Position numbers and translations under genes: made by a program. Below, one piece after another: positions 37,330 through 45,554 of a stretch of 64,000 bases of DNA. How positions within the stretch are numbered: the stretch's first letter is position 1; each line of letters starts with the position of its first letter. Below the pieces are notes generated by a model. It did no database searches, had not been told where the DNA came from, and saw only the letters and a list, made by a program, of their open reading frames with translations. Source of the DNA: Desulfovibrio sp. Fe33 (GTDB lineage Bacteria; Desulfobacterota; Desulfovibrionia; Desulfovibrionales; Desulfovibrionaceae); contig NZ_JAQKGU010000001.1 of NCBI RefSeq assembly GCF_028532725.1, forward strand, positions 62,001-126,000, given 5' to 3'.

Positions 37330-37785
37330 ATGATCCAACGCTGCAAGAAAACGGTTCGCGCGCTGCGCGGGGAGCCGGATCGCGAAACGCCGCCCCCGGG
37401 CGGGCCTGAGTCCCCGGACGAGCGGCCCGGCGAAAGCGCTGAGGCCGTGGAAGCCGAAACCGGCGGGGTGCTGGTCTGCCGGGCGTGCCGGAGCCGGATC
37501 ACCCGGCGGGACTTCGCCATGGAGGTGAACGGCAGCCACCGGCACGTCTTTTTCAATCCCTACGGGCTGGTGTTCGAACTGGGCTGTTTCGCGTCGGCGA
37601 AAAACCTGCTGCCCGCAGGGCCGGAGACCGACGAGTTCACCTAGTTCCCGGGCCATCGCTGGCAGGCGGTTCAGTGTGCCGGGTGTTCCTCCCATCTTGG
37701 CTGGCGGTATGTTGGTGATGAAGGAGGCTTCTTCGGGCTCGTTCTCAAGGCCCTGATGGAGGAGGAAGCGGGTATCAGGCCCTGA
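37330..37785 (+). pseudogene. cereblon-like CULT-domain protein with in-frame TAG
   Basis: ATG 37330, with GGAGG upstream, opens a 150-residue frame broken only by TAG at 37642-37644. Before it lie an acidic linker and the first half of a CULT domain (VCRACRSRITRRDF, HVFFNPYGLVFELGCF); after it come FPGHRWQAVQCAGCSSHLGW and GGFFGLVLKALMEEE, ending at TGA 37785. Two CxxC pairs are the zinc ligands. The TAG sits exactly where CULT proteins have Trp (EFTWFPG), the first Trp of the ligand cage, so TGG to TAG is the simplest cause. Bacterial CULT proteins bind cyclic imides in vitro; the cellular role is unknown. Confidence 0.8.
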
Positions 37786-37873
37786 CGCTGGCGAAGCGGA
37801 ACCTGTTGCGGTGCAACTTCCACATGGACGGGCGGGGTTGACCCGTTCGGAGGGGGCGGGCTACATCGCCTTC

Positions 37874-38485
37874 ATGTCGGACCGTTACCCCATACCAGCC
37901 GCCTTTCATCGGGTGGAGGAGATCATCAAGCGCAGCCGGTTCATCACGTCCATGGGGCACGCCCCGGACGCCGAATCCGCCCGCGCTTTCGTTGCCGCCG
38001 TCAAGGAGGAATTTCCGGACGCCACCCACAACTGCTGGGCCTTCAATGCGGGGCCGCCGGGCGACACGGCATCGGTGGGGTTGAGCGACGACGGCGAGCC
38101 GAGCGGCACGGCGGGCAAGCCAATGCTGAACGGGTTGCTCCATTCGGGCGTGGGCGAGATCGTCGCGGTGGTCACCCGGTATTTCGGCGGGACCAAGCTC
38201 GGCACCGGCGGCCTGGTCCGGGCCTATGCCGGTCTGGTCAAGCTCGGGCTGGAGACGCTCCCCCTGCGCGAGATGGTCGTGACAACGCAACTGGCCGTGA
38301 CCATCCCCTATCCGTCCGTGACCTTGTTCAAGCGGCTGTTGCCCGATTTCGAGGCCGAAGTGTTGGAGGAAGCCTTCAGCGAAGAGGCCGGGTTCACCCT
38401 GGAATTGCCCGAGGAGCGGGCGGAAGATTTTGTCGCCGCAGTGACCGAGCTGACCACCGGACGTGCGAAAATACATGAAAAATGA
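37874..38485 (+). CDS. yigZ: IMPACT/YigZ-family protein
   Basis: A 203-residue protein with an N-terminal UPF0029 (IMPACT) domain, residues 10-125, containing ATHNCWAF, DDGEPSGTAGKPML and VVTRYFGGTKLGTGGLVRAY, and a C-terminal DUF1949 domain. E. coli YigZ is implicated in translation-related regulation; eukaryotic IMPACT binds GCN1. The exact role is uncertain. I chose ATG 37874 because the family begins near here; an in-frame ATG at 37811 would add an unrelated leader. It is followed by a small hairpin terminator. Confidence 0.9.
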   Translation: MSDRYPIPAAFHRVEEIIKRSRFITSMGHAPDAESARAFVAAVKEEFPDATHNCWAFNAGPPGDTASVGLSDDGEPSGTAGKPMLNGLLHSGVGEIVAVVTRYFGGTKLGTGGLVRAYAGLVKLGLETLPLREMVVTTQLAVTIPYPSVTLFKRLLPDFEAEVLEEAFSEEAGFTLELPEERAEDFVAAVTELTTGRAKIHEK

Positions 38486-38522
38486 TGGCGCGAGCGGTTG
38501 CGAACCGTCCGGAAAATGGGCT

Positions 38523-38540
38523 AGCCTAAACTAGGCTTTT
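38523..38540 (+). terminator. short terminator after yigZ
   Basis: AGCCTA-AAC-TAGGCT followed by TTT, 37 bases after the yigZ stop. The stem is short but is followed by T residues. Confidence 0.55.
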
Positions 38541-38578
38541 GATAATCCGGGGTAACAGCAAGGTGCAAAGCAGGTTCC

Positions 38579-39025
38579 ATGTCCACACAGAAATTGCGAG
38601 CGATATATAAGCAACTTACCGACAAAATTGAAATTTCAAAAGACAAAGCCCTGTTCGAGGTCAAGGAGCTGAAAACAGACCTCAACGAACTGCAACGGTA
38701 TCTGTCCGGGCGCAAGAGGGAGACGGACATCCAGCCGGAAGACCTGATGCGGTCCGTTTATGAAATAGCCCAATTCCTTCGGGACATGCAGAAGCGGCAG
38801 GAAATCCTGTCCGAGATGGAATGCGTGGCCGCCGAGACCGAGGCCGAGGAATACCTGCTCGCGCGCGGGGCCAAGCTCCTGACCCGGCCCGCCGGGTGGC
38901 ACTTTCAGACATCCAAGGAGCGTTTCCTGCTCCACGAGTCCGATACGGTCGCGGCCGCCGCCGAACTGCGCAGGCTCCTCGCGGCGGGCAAGCGCCTCAA
39001 GCGGCCCGCAAAGAAAAAGAAATAA
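38579..39025 (+). CDS. coiled-coil protein of unknown function
   Basis: A 148-residue soluble protein. The N-terminal half is a probable coiled coil (LTDKIEISKDKALFEVKELK and following), then a helical region with CVAAETEAEEYLLARG and a Lys-rich tail (KRPAKKKK). No signal peptide or membrane helix. I recognise no family. It begins 93 bases after yigZ behind a terminator-like hairpin and is followed 103 bases later by lemA, so it is probably transcribed on its own. Confidence 0.7.
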   Translation: MSTQKLRAIYKQLTDKIEISKDKALFEVKELKTDLNELQRYLSGRKRETDIQPEDLMRSVYEIAQFLRDMQKRQEILSEMECVAAETEAEEYLLARGAKLLTRPAGWHFQTSKERFLLHESDTVAAAAELRRLLAAGKRLKRPAKKKK

Positions 39026-39128
39026 CAGCCGGGATCGGCTCAATCCGTTCGGACAGCCTTGACTTTTGCGCTTCCGGGCGCATCTGTATCCAAGCGACAT
39101 CAACCCCCAAACAAAGGGAAAGCAAGCC

Positions 39129-39728
39129 ATGCTCAAACGACTTGTCACGGCCCTCGCGGCCATGCTTATCGCCACATCTCTGGCCGGATGCGGCTACAAC
39201 GCCATGCAGCAGCAGGAGGAAGAGGTCTTCGCGGCCTGGGGCAATCTTGAATCCGCCCTGCAACGGCGCGCGGACCTGATTCCCAATCTGGTGGAGACGG
39301 TCAAGGGCGCGGCGGCTCATGAGAAATCCACGCTGACCGCCGTGGTCGAGGCGCGGGCCAAGGCCGTTCAGACCAAGATCACGCCCGAGATGCTCACCGA
39401 CAAGAACGCCCTGGCCAACTTCCAGGCGGCGCAGGGAGAGCTTTCCTCGGCCCTGTCCCGGCTCATGGTCGTGGTCGAGCGGTATCCCGACCTCAAGGCC
39501 AATCAGAATTATCTCGGCCTCCAGCATCAGCTCGAAGGCACCGAGAATCGCATCAATGTGGCCCGGCAACGGTACAACGAGGCGGTCAAGACCTTCAACT
39601 TCTCCATCCGCAAGTTCCCCAACTCCTTGACCAACTCGCTGCTGCTCCACCTGGAGCGCAAGGAGTTCTTCGAAGCTGCCCCGGACGCCAAGGCCGTCCC
39701 CAAGGTCAACTTCGGGTCCGAGTCCTAG
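39129..39728 (+). CDS. lemA: LemA-family lipoprotein
   Basis: A 199-residue LemA protein with an N-terminal signal ending in a clean lipobox (LAGC, Cys20), so probably a lipoprotein. Then the LemA fold: [52 protein letters not shown] and YNEAVKTFN (read in parts). LemA proteins very often neighbour TPM-domain proteins, as here; the set is linked to envelope maintenance, but no mechanism is established. The upstream frame to 39066 lacks a signal peptide at the right place. GGGAAAGC provides a weak ribosome site. Confidence 0.9.
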   Translation: MLKRLVTALAAMLIATSLAGCGYNAMQQQEEEVFAAWGNLESALQRRADLIPNLVETVKGAAAHEKSTLTAVVEARAKAVQTKITPEMLTDKNALANFQAAQGELSSALSRLMVVVERYPDLKANQNYLGLQHQLEGTENRINVARQRYNEAVKTFNFSIRKFPNSLTNSLLLHLERKEFFEAAPDAKAVPKVNFGSES

Positions 39729-39740
39729 GCGGGATTGGCG

Positions 39741-40520
39741 GTGCGACTTCTTTCGAGCAGACCGGCGGGTCTTGTCCCGGCCTTGATCCTGGCCCTGGTT
39801 CTGGGCCTGTCCTCCTGGGCCTTGGCCCTGGATGTGCCCCGGTACACCACGCGGGTCAATGATCTGGCCGGGATGATGACCCCCCGGACACGGCAGACCA
39901 TCGAGGACCGGCTGGCGGACCTGGAGCGTTCCGACTCCACCCAGGTCGCCGTCCTGACCATTCCGTCCCTCAAGGGCGATTCCCTCGAGGATTTCTCCAT
40001 CCGGGTCGCCGAGGCCTGGAAGGTCGGCCAGAAGGACTTCGACAACGGCGTCATCCTTCTGGTCAGCAAAGAGGACCACAAGATCCGCATCGAGGTGGGC
40101 TACGGCCTGGAGGGCAGGCTTACCGACGTGCTCGCCGGACAGATCATCGACAACGTCATTACCCCGCAATTCAGGGCGGGACGCTTCGACCATGGCTTCA
40201 TCGAAGGCGTGGCCGCCATTTCCGGAGCCGTGCGCGGCGAGTTCACGGCCCTGCCCGAGAAGCGCAAGAGCAAGCTCAACATTCTGGCCATCCTCATCGG
40301 CCCCATGATTTTCATCATCCTGCTGACCGAGAAGTTCGGCCGCCGCAGAATCCCCGGCGCATCCGAGGGCGTGCGCACGGCCGGGCGCAGCGGTCCCGGC
40401 GTTATCTTCTTCCCTGGTCCGCGCATCGGCGGAGGCGGGGGCTTCGGCGGTGGAGGCGGCGGTTTCGGCGGCTTCGGCGGGGGCGGTTTCGGAGGCGGCG
40501 GCGCTTCCGGCGGCTGGTAG
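39741..40520 (+). CDS. TPM-domain membrane protein with Gly-rich tail (YgcG-like)
   Basis: A 259-residue protein: signal peptide (LILALVLGLSSWALA), TPM domain at about 25-160 (VNDLAGMMTPRTRQTIEDRL, VGYGLEGRLTDVLAGQIIDN), one membrane helix near 185 (ILAILIGPMIFIILL), and a glycine-rich tail of repeated GGGGFGG units. The start is either GTG 39741, with GGCGGGA six bases upstream, or TTG 39735; I prefer GTG. TPM proteins are associated with photosystem or envelope protein quality control elsewhere; here the lemA context points to envelope function. It lies 12 bases after lemA. Confidence 0.88.
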   Translation: MRLLSSRPAGLVPALILALVLGLSSWALALDVPRYTTRVNDLAGMMTPRTRQTIEDRLADLERSDSTQVAVLTIPSLKGDSLEDFSIRVAEAWKVGQKDFDNGVILLVSKEDHKIRIEVGYGLEGRLTDVLAGQIIDNVITPQFRAGRFDHGFIEGVAAISGAVRGEFTALPEKRKSKLNILAILIGPMIFIILLTEKFGRRRIPGASEGVRTAGRSGPGVIFFPGPRIGGGGGFGGGGGGFGGFGGGGFGGGGASGGW

Positions 40521-40537
40521 GTCAAAGAGGTTCATTC

Positions 40538-41176
40538 ATGAGCAACGCAGCGACATTTCTCACCAAGGCGGAACAGGACGCGCTCATCAGGTGCGTTCAG
40601 GAAGCAGAACGTTCGACGTCCGGCGAAATAGTTCCGGTCATCGCGGACATGAGCTACGACTATCCCCGTGCGGGACTCATCGGCAGCCTCATTTGCGGCT
40701 CCCTCGCCGCCGTGGGCTTTACTCTGGCCCTGGGCCGCGAGGACATGTGGGTTTTTCTTGCCCTCTTTCTCGCGCTTTTCCTTTGTTTTTCCAGGTTGTT
40801 CGACGCCTTTCCTGCCCTGAAAAAGCCCTTCATCTCCAAGCGGGAGATGCGCGATGAGGTGGCCGAGGCCGCCTTCACCGCCTTCCATGCCCACGGGCTG
40901 CACAACACCCGCGACAAGACCGGGATCATCCTCTACGTCTCGGTTTTCGAGCATTCTGTTCAGGTGTTGGCCGACAAGGGCATCAACGACCTGGTCAATC
41001 CCCTCGCCTGGGAGGAGGTCGTCGCCCTTGTCACCGACGGCATCCGCGCGGGCAGGCCGGGCGAAGCCCTGTGCGCCGGCGTGCGCCGCTGCGGCGAAAT
41101 GCTCACCGAACGCTTTCCGGTCAGGCCCGACGACACCGACGAACTGCCCAATCTCATCATCGAAGGCGGAAAGTAG
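40538..41176 (+). CDS. second TPM-domain membrane protein
   Basis: A 212-residue protein with a split TPM-like domain. The N-terminal TKAEQDALIRCVQEAERSTSGEIVPVI is followed by two hydrophobic helices (IGSLICGSLAAVGFTLAL; MWVFLALFLALFLCF). The rest of the domain is GIILYVSVFEHSVQVLADKG and GEALCAGVRRCGEML. No Gly-rich tail and no signal peptide. It is 17 bases after the YgcG-like gene, completing a lemA-TPM-TPM operon found in many Gram-negatives. Confidence 0.87.
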   Translation: MSNAATFLTKAEQDALIRCVQEAERSTSGEIVPVIADMSYDYPRAGLIGSLICGSLAAVGFTLALGREDMWVFLALFLALFLCFSRLFDAFPALKKPFISKREMRDEVAEAAFTAFHAHGLHNTRDKTGIILYVSVFEHSVQVLADKGINDLVNPLAWEEVVALVTDGIRAGRPGEALCAGVRRCGEMLTERFPVRPDDTDELPNLIIEGGK

Positions 41177-41260
41177 CCCGCAACGTCACCCAAGGGTCAC
41201 CGGCTTACCATACTCCCGTAACAACGATCTGGTCTTCTGTGTCAAACATGGAGGTCCGTC

Positions 41261-41470
41261 ATGTGTGCCGCCATTCCGGCAGCGCTTTTGCTGCTCGTCG
41301 TTTTTGCCGCCCTCAGCGTGGTGCGTCTGTCCAAGGATTCGCCCAATGCCCATCTGCTGGTCGGACTCCTTGATTCCCTCGGCAACGGCCACGAAGCCGT
41401 AAAACGGCGTGAAAGCAAACCTCCGTCCGATTCCGCCTCCATCCGTCCCGGCCCTGCCGGAGCGGTCTGA
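41261..41470 (+). CDS. small single-pass membrane protein
   Basis: A 69-residue ORF with a strong GGAGG at the right distance from ATG 41261. It has one N-terminal membrane helix (AALLLLVVFAALSVV) and a polar tail ending PGPAGAV. No family is recognised. A good terminator follows directly, which together with the ribosome site supports it as a real gene. Confidence 0.55.
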   Translation: MCAAIPAALLLLVVFAALSVVRLSKDSPNAHLLVGLLDSLGNGHEAVKRRESKPPSDSASIRPGPAGAV

Positions 41471-41498
41471 TCCGGGTGCTGTGTTCGGTGATTTTTAG

Positions 41499-41528
41499 AA
41501 GCTCCCGCTTTGCGGGAGCTTTTTTTTT
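41499..41528 (+). terminator. rho-independent terminator
   Basis: AAGCTCCCGC-TTT-GCGGGAGCTT followed by seven more T. It is 28 bases past the stop of the small membrane protein gene. Confidence 0.92.
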
Positions 41529-41550
41529 GGAAAGCCGCTTCGCGGTGATC

Positions 41551-41569
41551 GCCTCCGGCGGCCGGAGGC
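41551..41569. repeat. fragment of the dispersed element
   Basis: GCCTCCGGCGGCCGGAGGC repeats the first 15 bases of the elements at 33025 and 60201, but here it closes on itself as a short palindrome instead of continuing into the long stem. It lies just behind mobA. Likely a truncated copy. Confidence 0.45.
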
Positions 41570-41574
41570 ACCCT

Positions 41575-42180
41575 TTAAATATCGAGTTCCGCGGCCAGCC
41601 GTTCGGCCTGTTTTAGGTCGTCGGGCGTATTCACGTTGAAAAAGGATATCTGGTGCGGATCGGCCTGGCGGAGCAGGGAAATGGGCACTTTCCTGACCCG
41701 GACCTGATCGAAGAAGCCTATGATGCGATAGTTTTCACGCTGAAGCTGCGCCTCGATAAAGGGGAGGCACCGCTTGGAGTAGACGGCGCAGAGGGGTTCG
41801 ACATAGCCGTCATCCTTGATGGGGATGACGACGTCGTCTTCCGGGGCGGCCTGTTCGAGGAGGGCGCGAACCAGTCCGGGCTGGAGAAACGGCCCGTCGC
41901 AGGCGGCCATGAAACCGTGTGAAGCGCGCATGGCCGCCAAGCCCGCGTGGATGCCTGTCAGGGAGGATCGGGCCTCGTATTTGTCCGGCGCAAGAGGGTA
42001 GGGGTAGCCCGCAAAATCGTCGAGATCGCGGGCGGAGATGAGGATTTCGGTAAACAGGGGGCGGTAAACGGCGAGAAGGCGATCCAGAATGGTCTGGCCG
42101 CTGATGGTCAGAAACGCCTTTTTAACGTGTCCCATGCGGGTGCCGAGTCCCCCGGCCAGGATGATGCCTGCGATGTCCAT
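41575..42180 (-). CDS. mobA: molybdenum cofactor guanylyltransferase-like MobA
   Basis: A 201-residue nucleotidyltransferase with the MobA/IspD-type start IILAGGLGTRMGHVKKAFL (residues 6-24), where the Lys binds the GTP phosphates, and the metal-binding ACDGPFL near residue 95. The central SSLTGIHAGLAAM matches MobA. It would attach GMP to molybdopterin for bis-MGD enzymes such as formate dehydrogenase, central to sulfate reducers. ATG 42180 begins the conserved domain; the frame continues open upstream but is antisense to the hydrolase gene. It is divergent from that hydrolase. Confidence 0.82.
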   Translation of the reverse strand: MDIAGIILAGGLGTRMGHVKKAFLTISGQTILDRLLAVYRPLFTEILISARDLDDFAGYPYPLAPDKYEARSSLTGIHAGLAAMRASHGFMAACDGPFLQPGLVRALLEQAAPEDDVVIPIKDDGYVEPLCAVYSKRCLPFIEAQLQRENYRIIGFFDQVRVRKVPISLLRQADPHQISFFNVNTPDDLKQAERLAAELDI

Positions 42181-42252
42181 GGGCGCAAGGTAAATCAAGG
42201 CCGTTGAAATGGAAAGGGTGCATAAAAGGGCTGCGCTGTGTATGGTGGCGAC

Positions 42253-43089
42253 ATGTGGACGATTTTGAAGATAGCGGCGGCCGCAGGGACCGTCTACGGC
42301 GGCATAACCACCTGGGTGTTCTGCTCCCAGAACGGATTGGTCTTCAGCCCAAGGAGCGAGCTGGCCGATACGCCGGATGTAAACGGGCTGACGTTCGAGG
42401 ACGTATGGCTGGAAAACGCGCTGGGCACGGGCATTCACGGGTGGTGGATTCCCTGTGAAGACGCGGAACGGGTGCTGCTGTTCTGCCACGGCAACGGGGG
42501 CAACGTTTCTCATCTGATGGACTCGTACAGAATATTTCATGACCTCGGACTGTCGGTGCTGGTCTTCGATTATTCGGGGTATGGACTGAGCGGCGGCAAG
42601 CCGTCGGAAATGGCGACCAGGGCCGATGCGCTGGCGGCGTGGAACTGGCTGGCGGATACCCGCCGCATCGAGCCGCGCGACATCATCATTTTCGGACGCA
42701 GCCTGGGCGGAGGCGTGGCCGCGCGCCTGGCGGCCGACTTGGCGGAGCAGGGCGAGGAACCGGGCGGACTGATTCTGGAATCCACGTTCACTTCGTTGAC
42801 TGACATGGGGGCAATGCGATTCCCCTGGCTGCCTGTCCGCTGGCTGATCCGCCATCGATACGACAGTATGCGCGCCCTGTCCGGAGTACGGACGCCCACC
42901 CTGTTCCTGCACAGCCCGGACGACGATCTCGTGCCCTATGCCATGGGGCGAGAGCTATACGAGTCGTACGAAGGCCCCAAGCTGTTCTGGGGATTGACCG
43001 GGGACCACAACTACGGGTTCCTGACGTCTCCCGGTTACACAGACGGATTCCGCCGGTTTCTGGTGGGCTTGCCGGGCCATTGCCGATGA
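42253..43089 (+). CDS. alpha/beta hydrolase (ABHD13/BEM46-like), membrane-anchored
   Basis: A 278-residue alpha/beta hydrolase. An N-terminal hydrophobic segment (LKIAAAAGTVYGGITTWVF) may anchor it. The oxyanion region is LLFCHGNGGNVSHL, the nucleophile Ser lies in GRSLGG, the acid Asp in HSPDDDLVP, and the His in GDHNYG. The substrate is unknown; relatives are serine hydrolases acting on lipids or esters. ATG 42253 has GGTGG upstream; 42238 is an alternative five codons earlier. It overlaps the next gene by 4 bases (ATGA). Confidence 0.88.
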   Translation: MWTILKIAAAAGTVYGGITTWVFCSQNGLVFSPRSELADTPDVNGLTFEDVWLENALGTGIHGWWIPCEDAERVLLFCHGNGGNVSHLMDSYRIFHDLGLSVLVFDYSGYGLSGGKPSEMATRADALAAWNWLADTRRIEPRDIIIFGRSLGGGVAARLAADLAEQGEEPGGLILESTFTSLTDMGAMRFPWLPVRWLIRHRYDSMRALSGVRTPTLFLHSPDDDLVPYAMGRELYESYEGPKLFWGLTGDHNYGFLTSPGYTDGFRRFLVGLPGHCR

Positions 43090-43511
43090 CGGGCGGCGCT
43101 CCGGCCTTCTGGGCGGACGTGGTGCTGGCTGTCCATTTCGCTGTCGCGGCCTTCATCGTCCTGGGGCAGCCCGCCATATGGATCGGGGCGGCGGCCGGAA
43201 GACGATTCGCGCGTAACCGATGGTTCCGATGGTCCCACGCGGCCCTCATGGGCTTTGTACTGGCCGAGACGGCGGCGGGCAGGCTTTGCCCCCTGACCGA
43301 ATGGGAGGCGGCCCTGCGCCGCGCCGCCGGGCAGGAAAGCGGGGAGCCGGTCTCCTGCGTGAGATACTGGCTAGGCCGCGTACTGTTTCCGGACATCGAT
43401 CCGGCATGGTTCGCGGGCGTCTATGCCGCTTTTTTCGCTCTCGTAATCCTGACCCTGTTCCTTGTTCCGGTCGAAAAAGCGGAAAAACCTGCCGCCCGGG
43501 ATATGGATTGA
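43086..43511 (+). CDS. DUF2784 membrane protein
   Basis: A 141-residue membrane protein of the DUF2784 family with about four helices (WADVVLAVHFAVAAFIVLGQ; SHAALMGFVLAETAAG; FAGVYAAFFALVILTLFLV). Family markers are the N-terminal LAVHFAVAAFIV and the LCPLTEWEAALR motif. The function is unknown. ATG 43086 overlaps the hydrolase stop as ATGA, so it is co-translated with it. Confidence 0.82.
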   Translation: MTGGAPAFWADVVLAVHFAVAAFIVLGQPAIWIGAAAGRRFARNRWFRWSHAALMGFVLAETAAGRLCPLTEWEAALRRAAGQESGEPVSCVRYWLGRVLFPDIDPAWFAGVYAAFFALVILTLFLVPVEKAEKPAARDMD

Positions 43512-43598
43512 ACAGCCAACACTTTGTATTAATGTGATATTTTTTACGCAGCACGGGTCTTGCTGATTGTCGGTCCAGCCAACAAGAAGGAGACGAAA

Positions 43599-43865
43599 AT
43601 GCCCGCTATCCAATCCATCCAACCCCGTGAAACCATTGTCGGGACTTCCCGCGAACGCATACAGGAACTCAAGGCCCGGGCCACGGAGAGCCTGGACGAC
43701 GCCATGACCGCCGTGGCCAGGAATCTTGGCCGACGGGAAGCCGCCGAAGCGGAAGCCGAGCTGAATGCGCTGGGCCTCGATCTGGCCGCGCAGGGAAGCT
43801 CCGCACACAGCCTCGACCGCGCCAGGGTCATGGACCTCATCAGCGACCCCTTCGGCGACGATTAG
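43599..43865 (+). CDS. small helical protein of unknown function
   Basis: An 88-residue ORF starting at ATG 43599 with GAAGGAGACGAAA upstream, a very good ribosome site. The protein is helical and Ala/Glu-rich (RERIQELKARATESLDDAM) and ends DRARVMDLISDPFGDD. I recognise no family. The C-terminal DRARVMDLI loosely recalls FlgM-like tails but the rest does not match. Nothing flagellar is nearby. Confidence 0.65.
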   Translation: MPAIQSIQPRETIVGTSRERIQELKARATESLDDAMTAVARNLGRREAAEAEAELNALGLDLAAQGSSAHSLDRARVMDLISDPFGDD

Positions 43866-44468
43866 CCCGACGCCCCCGGACCATTCCAGCCCGTTCCCGC
43901 CCGGGGACCCTTTTCGCTTGCCTTTTGGGCGCGGGGGTAATATCTTGTCATAATTGGACCTTCTTCAAAATCCGTGTCCCTGGCCGGTGACTCGGCCCGT
44001 TTCCCGAAAAAAATACACTTTTATCTTCAAGTTCGACCGGAGGTTGCGCCCCACGAGGCGGATTCTTCCGGCCGACCTATTGCGTCCATTTTTCGGGGAG
44101 GGTATATTTGAATCAAAGGCAAGGGTCCTCGAAAAGAGGTTGGCAAAAACCAAAGACGGAGGATGGGAGGAAATAGACGCCGATTGTTTCGATAAGACAT
44201 ATGGCGAATGGAGTCGCCCCGCTCCAAGAAAGAGCAACGTGCGCCAACACACCCGCACCAGGCCGTCATAAAGTGCTAATTTGAAATGTCAGGTCCTGAT
44301 GCCCGCCGGATAACCCGGCAAGGCGCACTTTTTTTGCGCCCGCACTTTTCTTCCTTTATCCTTGAACCGGATTGGCGACCGGTGCTATCAGACTGTATAG
44401 GCGTCATTTTTCCCGGCCCCCGATAGGCCGGGCGCATTCAGAGCCGCTCACACCGGGAGACAGCGACG
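43866..44468. other. 603-base gap without a confident gene
   Basis: The region is more AT-rich and codon-irregular than its neighbours. A rightward ORF from TTG 43954 to 44271 exists but has no ribosome site or recognisable domain. GGCGCA (44322-44327) pairs with TGCGCC (44335-44340) across a T-rich loop, a weak hairpin. The diguanylate cyclase promoter probably lies near 44380-44450, but I see no clear box. Confidence 0.4.
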
Positions 44469-45515
44469 ATGTCCACACGCTCCAGCAAGCTCGACCTCCT
44501 GTTCAAGGATCTCCGTGAAACCGGCACCCCCAACGAAGCGGACTGGATAGCCGTCATCCTGTTCATCCGTAACCTGCTTTCCCGCCTGTCTATTTACTCC
44601 GACGACAAGAAATCCGAAATACAGTTCGAGATTTGCGAACAGCTCATGCAGAACGACTTTTCGGAAAAGCGGCTGGAAACGGTCGTCGCCATGCTCGACG
44701 GGTATTTGCTGCAAACCATCGGCGCTCTGGAACTGGAAGAGGCCCTGGCCCAGGAAAAGCGTACCGCCGCGGTGCTCATCAACGAGATGAACGAAATAGT
44801 CTCGTCCATGCACGGGGCCAACGAGCGTCAGGACAAGCGGCTGCACACCTTTCGGGAAGAAACCGTGGAAGTCCTGCGGGACGACAGCCAGAAATCCCTG
44901 ATCGTGTCCCGGGTGCGCGGCATGTTCAAGGAACTCATCGAGGAATTCCGGGAGGAGGCGAGGGTGCTCAACGCCAAGGCCGAACACTTCCGGATGACCG
45001 CCGACTTCGATCCCATGCTTACCCAACTGCACAACCGGCGTTCCCTGGAGGCGCATCTCAGGCACACGGCGGAGGAGTTCGCCCGGACCGGCACGCCCCT
45101 GGCCGTAATGATGATCGACGTTGACCACTTCAAGAACGTCAACGACACTTACGGCCACCAGGCGGGCGACGACGTGCTCCGCGCATTGGCCCATATCGTG
45201 TGCGAGCACGCCGTCCGTTACGACGGTTTCGCGGCCCGATACGGCGGCGAGGAGCTGATGGTGGTCGTGCAGGGCATGGACCTGAACCGTGCCGCCGCCA
45301 ACGCCGAAGCCCTGCGGGCGGATGTGGAGCGATACGATTTCCGGGTCCGCACCGACGGCAAGCTGGCCGACGATCCCATCGGCTTCACGGTGTCCCTGGG
45401 CGTGGCCCGGATGAAGGTGGGCTGGTCCGCGAGCGAATTGATCGGGGCTGCCGACACCGCCCTGTACGAGGCCAAGAACTCCGGCCGCAACCGGGTCTGC
45501 TCGGCCCGGAAATAA
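44469..45515 (+). CDS. GGDEF diguanylate cyclase, cytoplasmic
   Basis: A 348-residue protein without membrane helices. Residues 1-170 form a helical sensory or dimerisation region. From 172 comes a GGDEF domain with DPMLTQLHNRRSLE, MMIDVDHFKNVNDTYGHQAGD, and the active-site loop RYGGEEL (GGEEL at 259-263). The product is expected to be c-di-GMP. The autoinhibitory I-site position reads RYDG instead of RxxD, so product inhibition may be lost. GGGAGA lies upstream. The next gene, 39 bases on, is a periplasmic-binding-like protein that could be functionally linked. Confidence 0.92.
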   Translation: MSTRSSKLDLLFKDLRETGTPNEADWIAVILFIRNLLSRLSIYSDDKKSEIQFEICEQLMQNDFSEKRLETVVAMLDGYLLQTIGALELEEALAQEKRTAAVLINEMNEIVSSMHGANERQDKRLHTFREETVEVLRDDSQKSLIVSRVRGMFKELIEEFREEARVLNAKAEHFRMTADFDPMLTQLHNRRSLEAHLRHTAEEFARTGTPLAVMMIDVDHFKNVNDTYGHQAGDDVLRALAHIVCEHAVRYDGFAARYGGEELMVVVQGMDLNRAAANAEALRADVERYDFRVRTDGKLADDPIGFTVSLGVARMKVGWSASELIGAADTALYEAKNSGRNRVCSARK

Positions 45516-45554
45516 CCGACGAACGCCAGCATTATCGACAGTTATCGGAAACTG

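Noticed and set aside
40430-40520. Repetitive GGCGGCGG-type sequence
   Set aside because: This is the glycine-rich tail of the TPM protein, not a CRISPR or independent repeat.
43954-44271. 105-codon ORF in the gap before the diguanylate cyclase
   Set aside because: TTG start, no ribosome site, no recognisable domain; overlapped by an equally open frame on the other strand.
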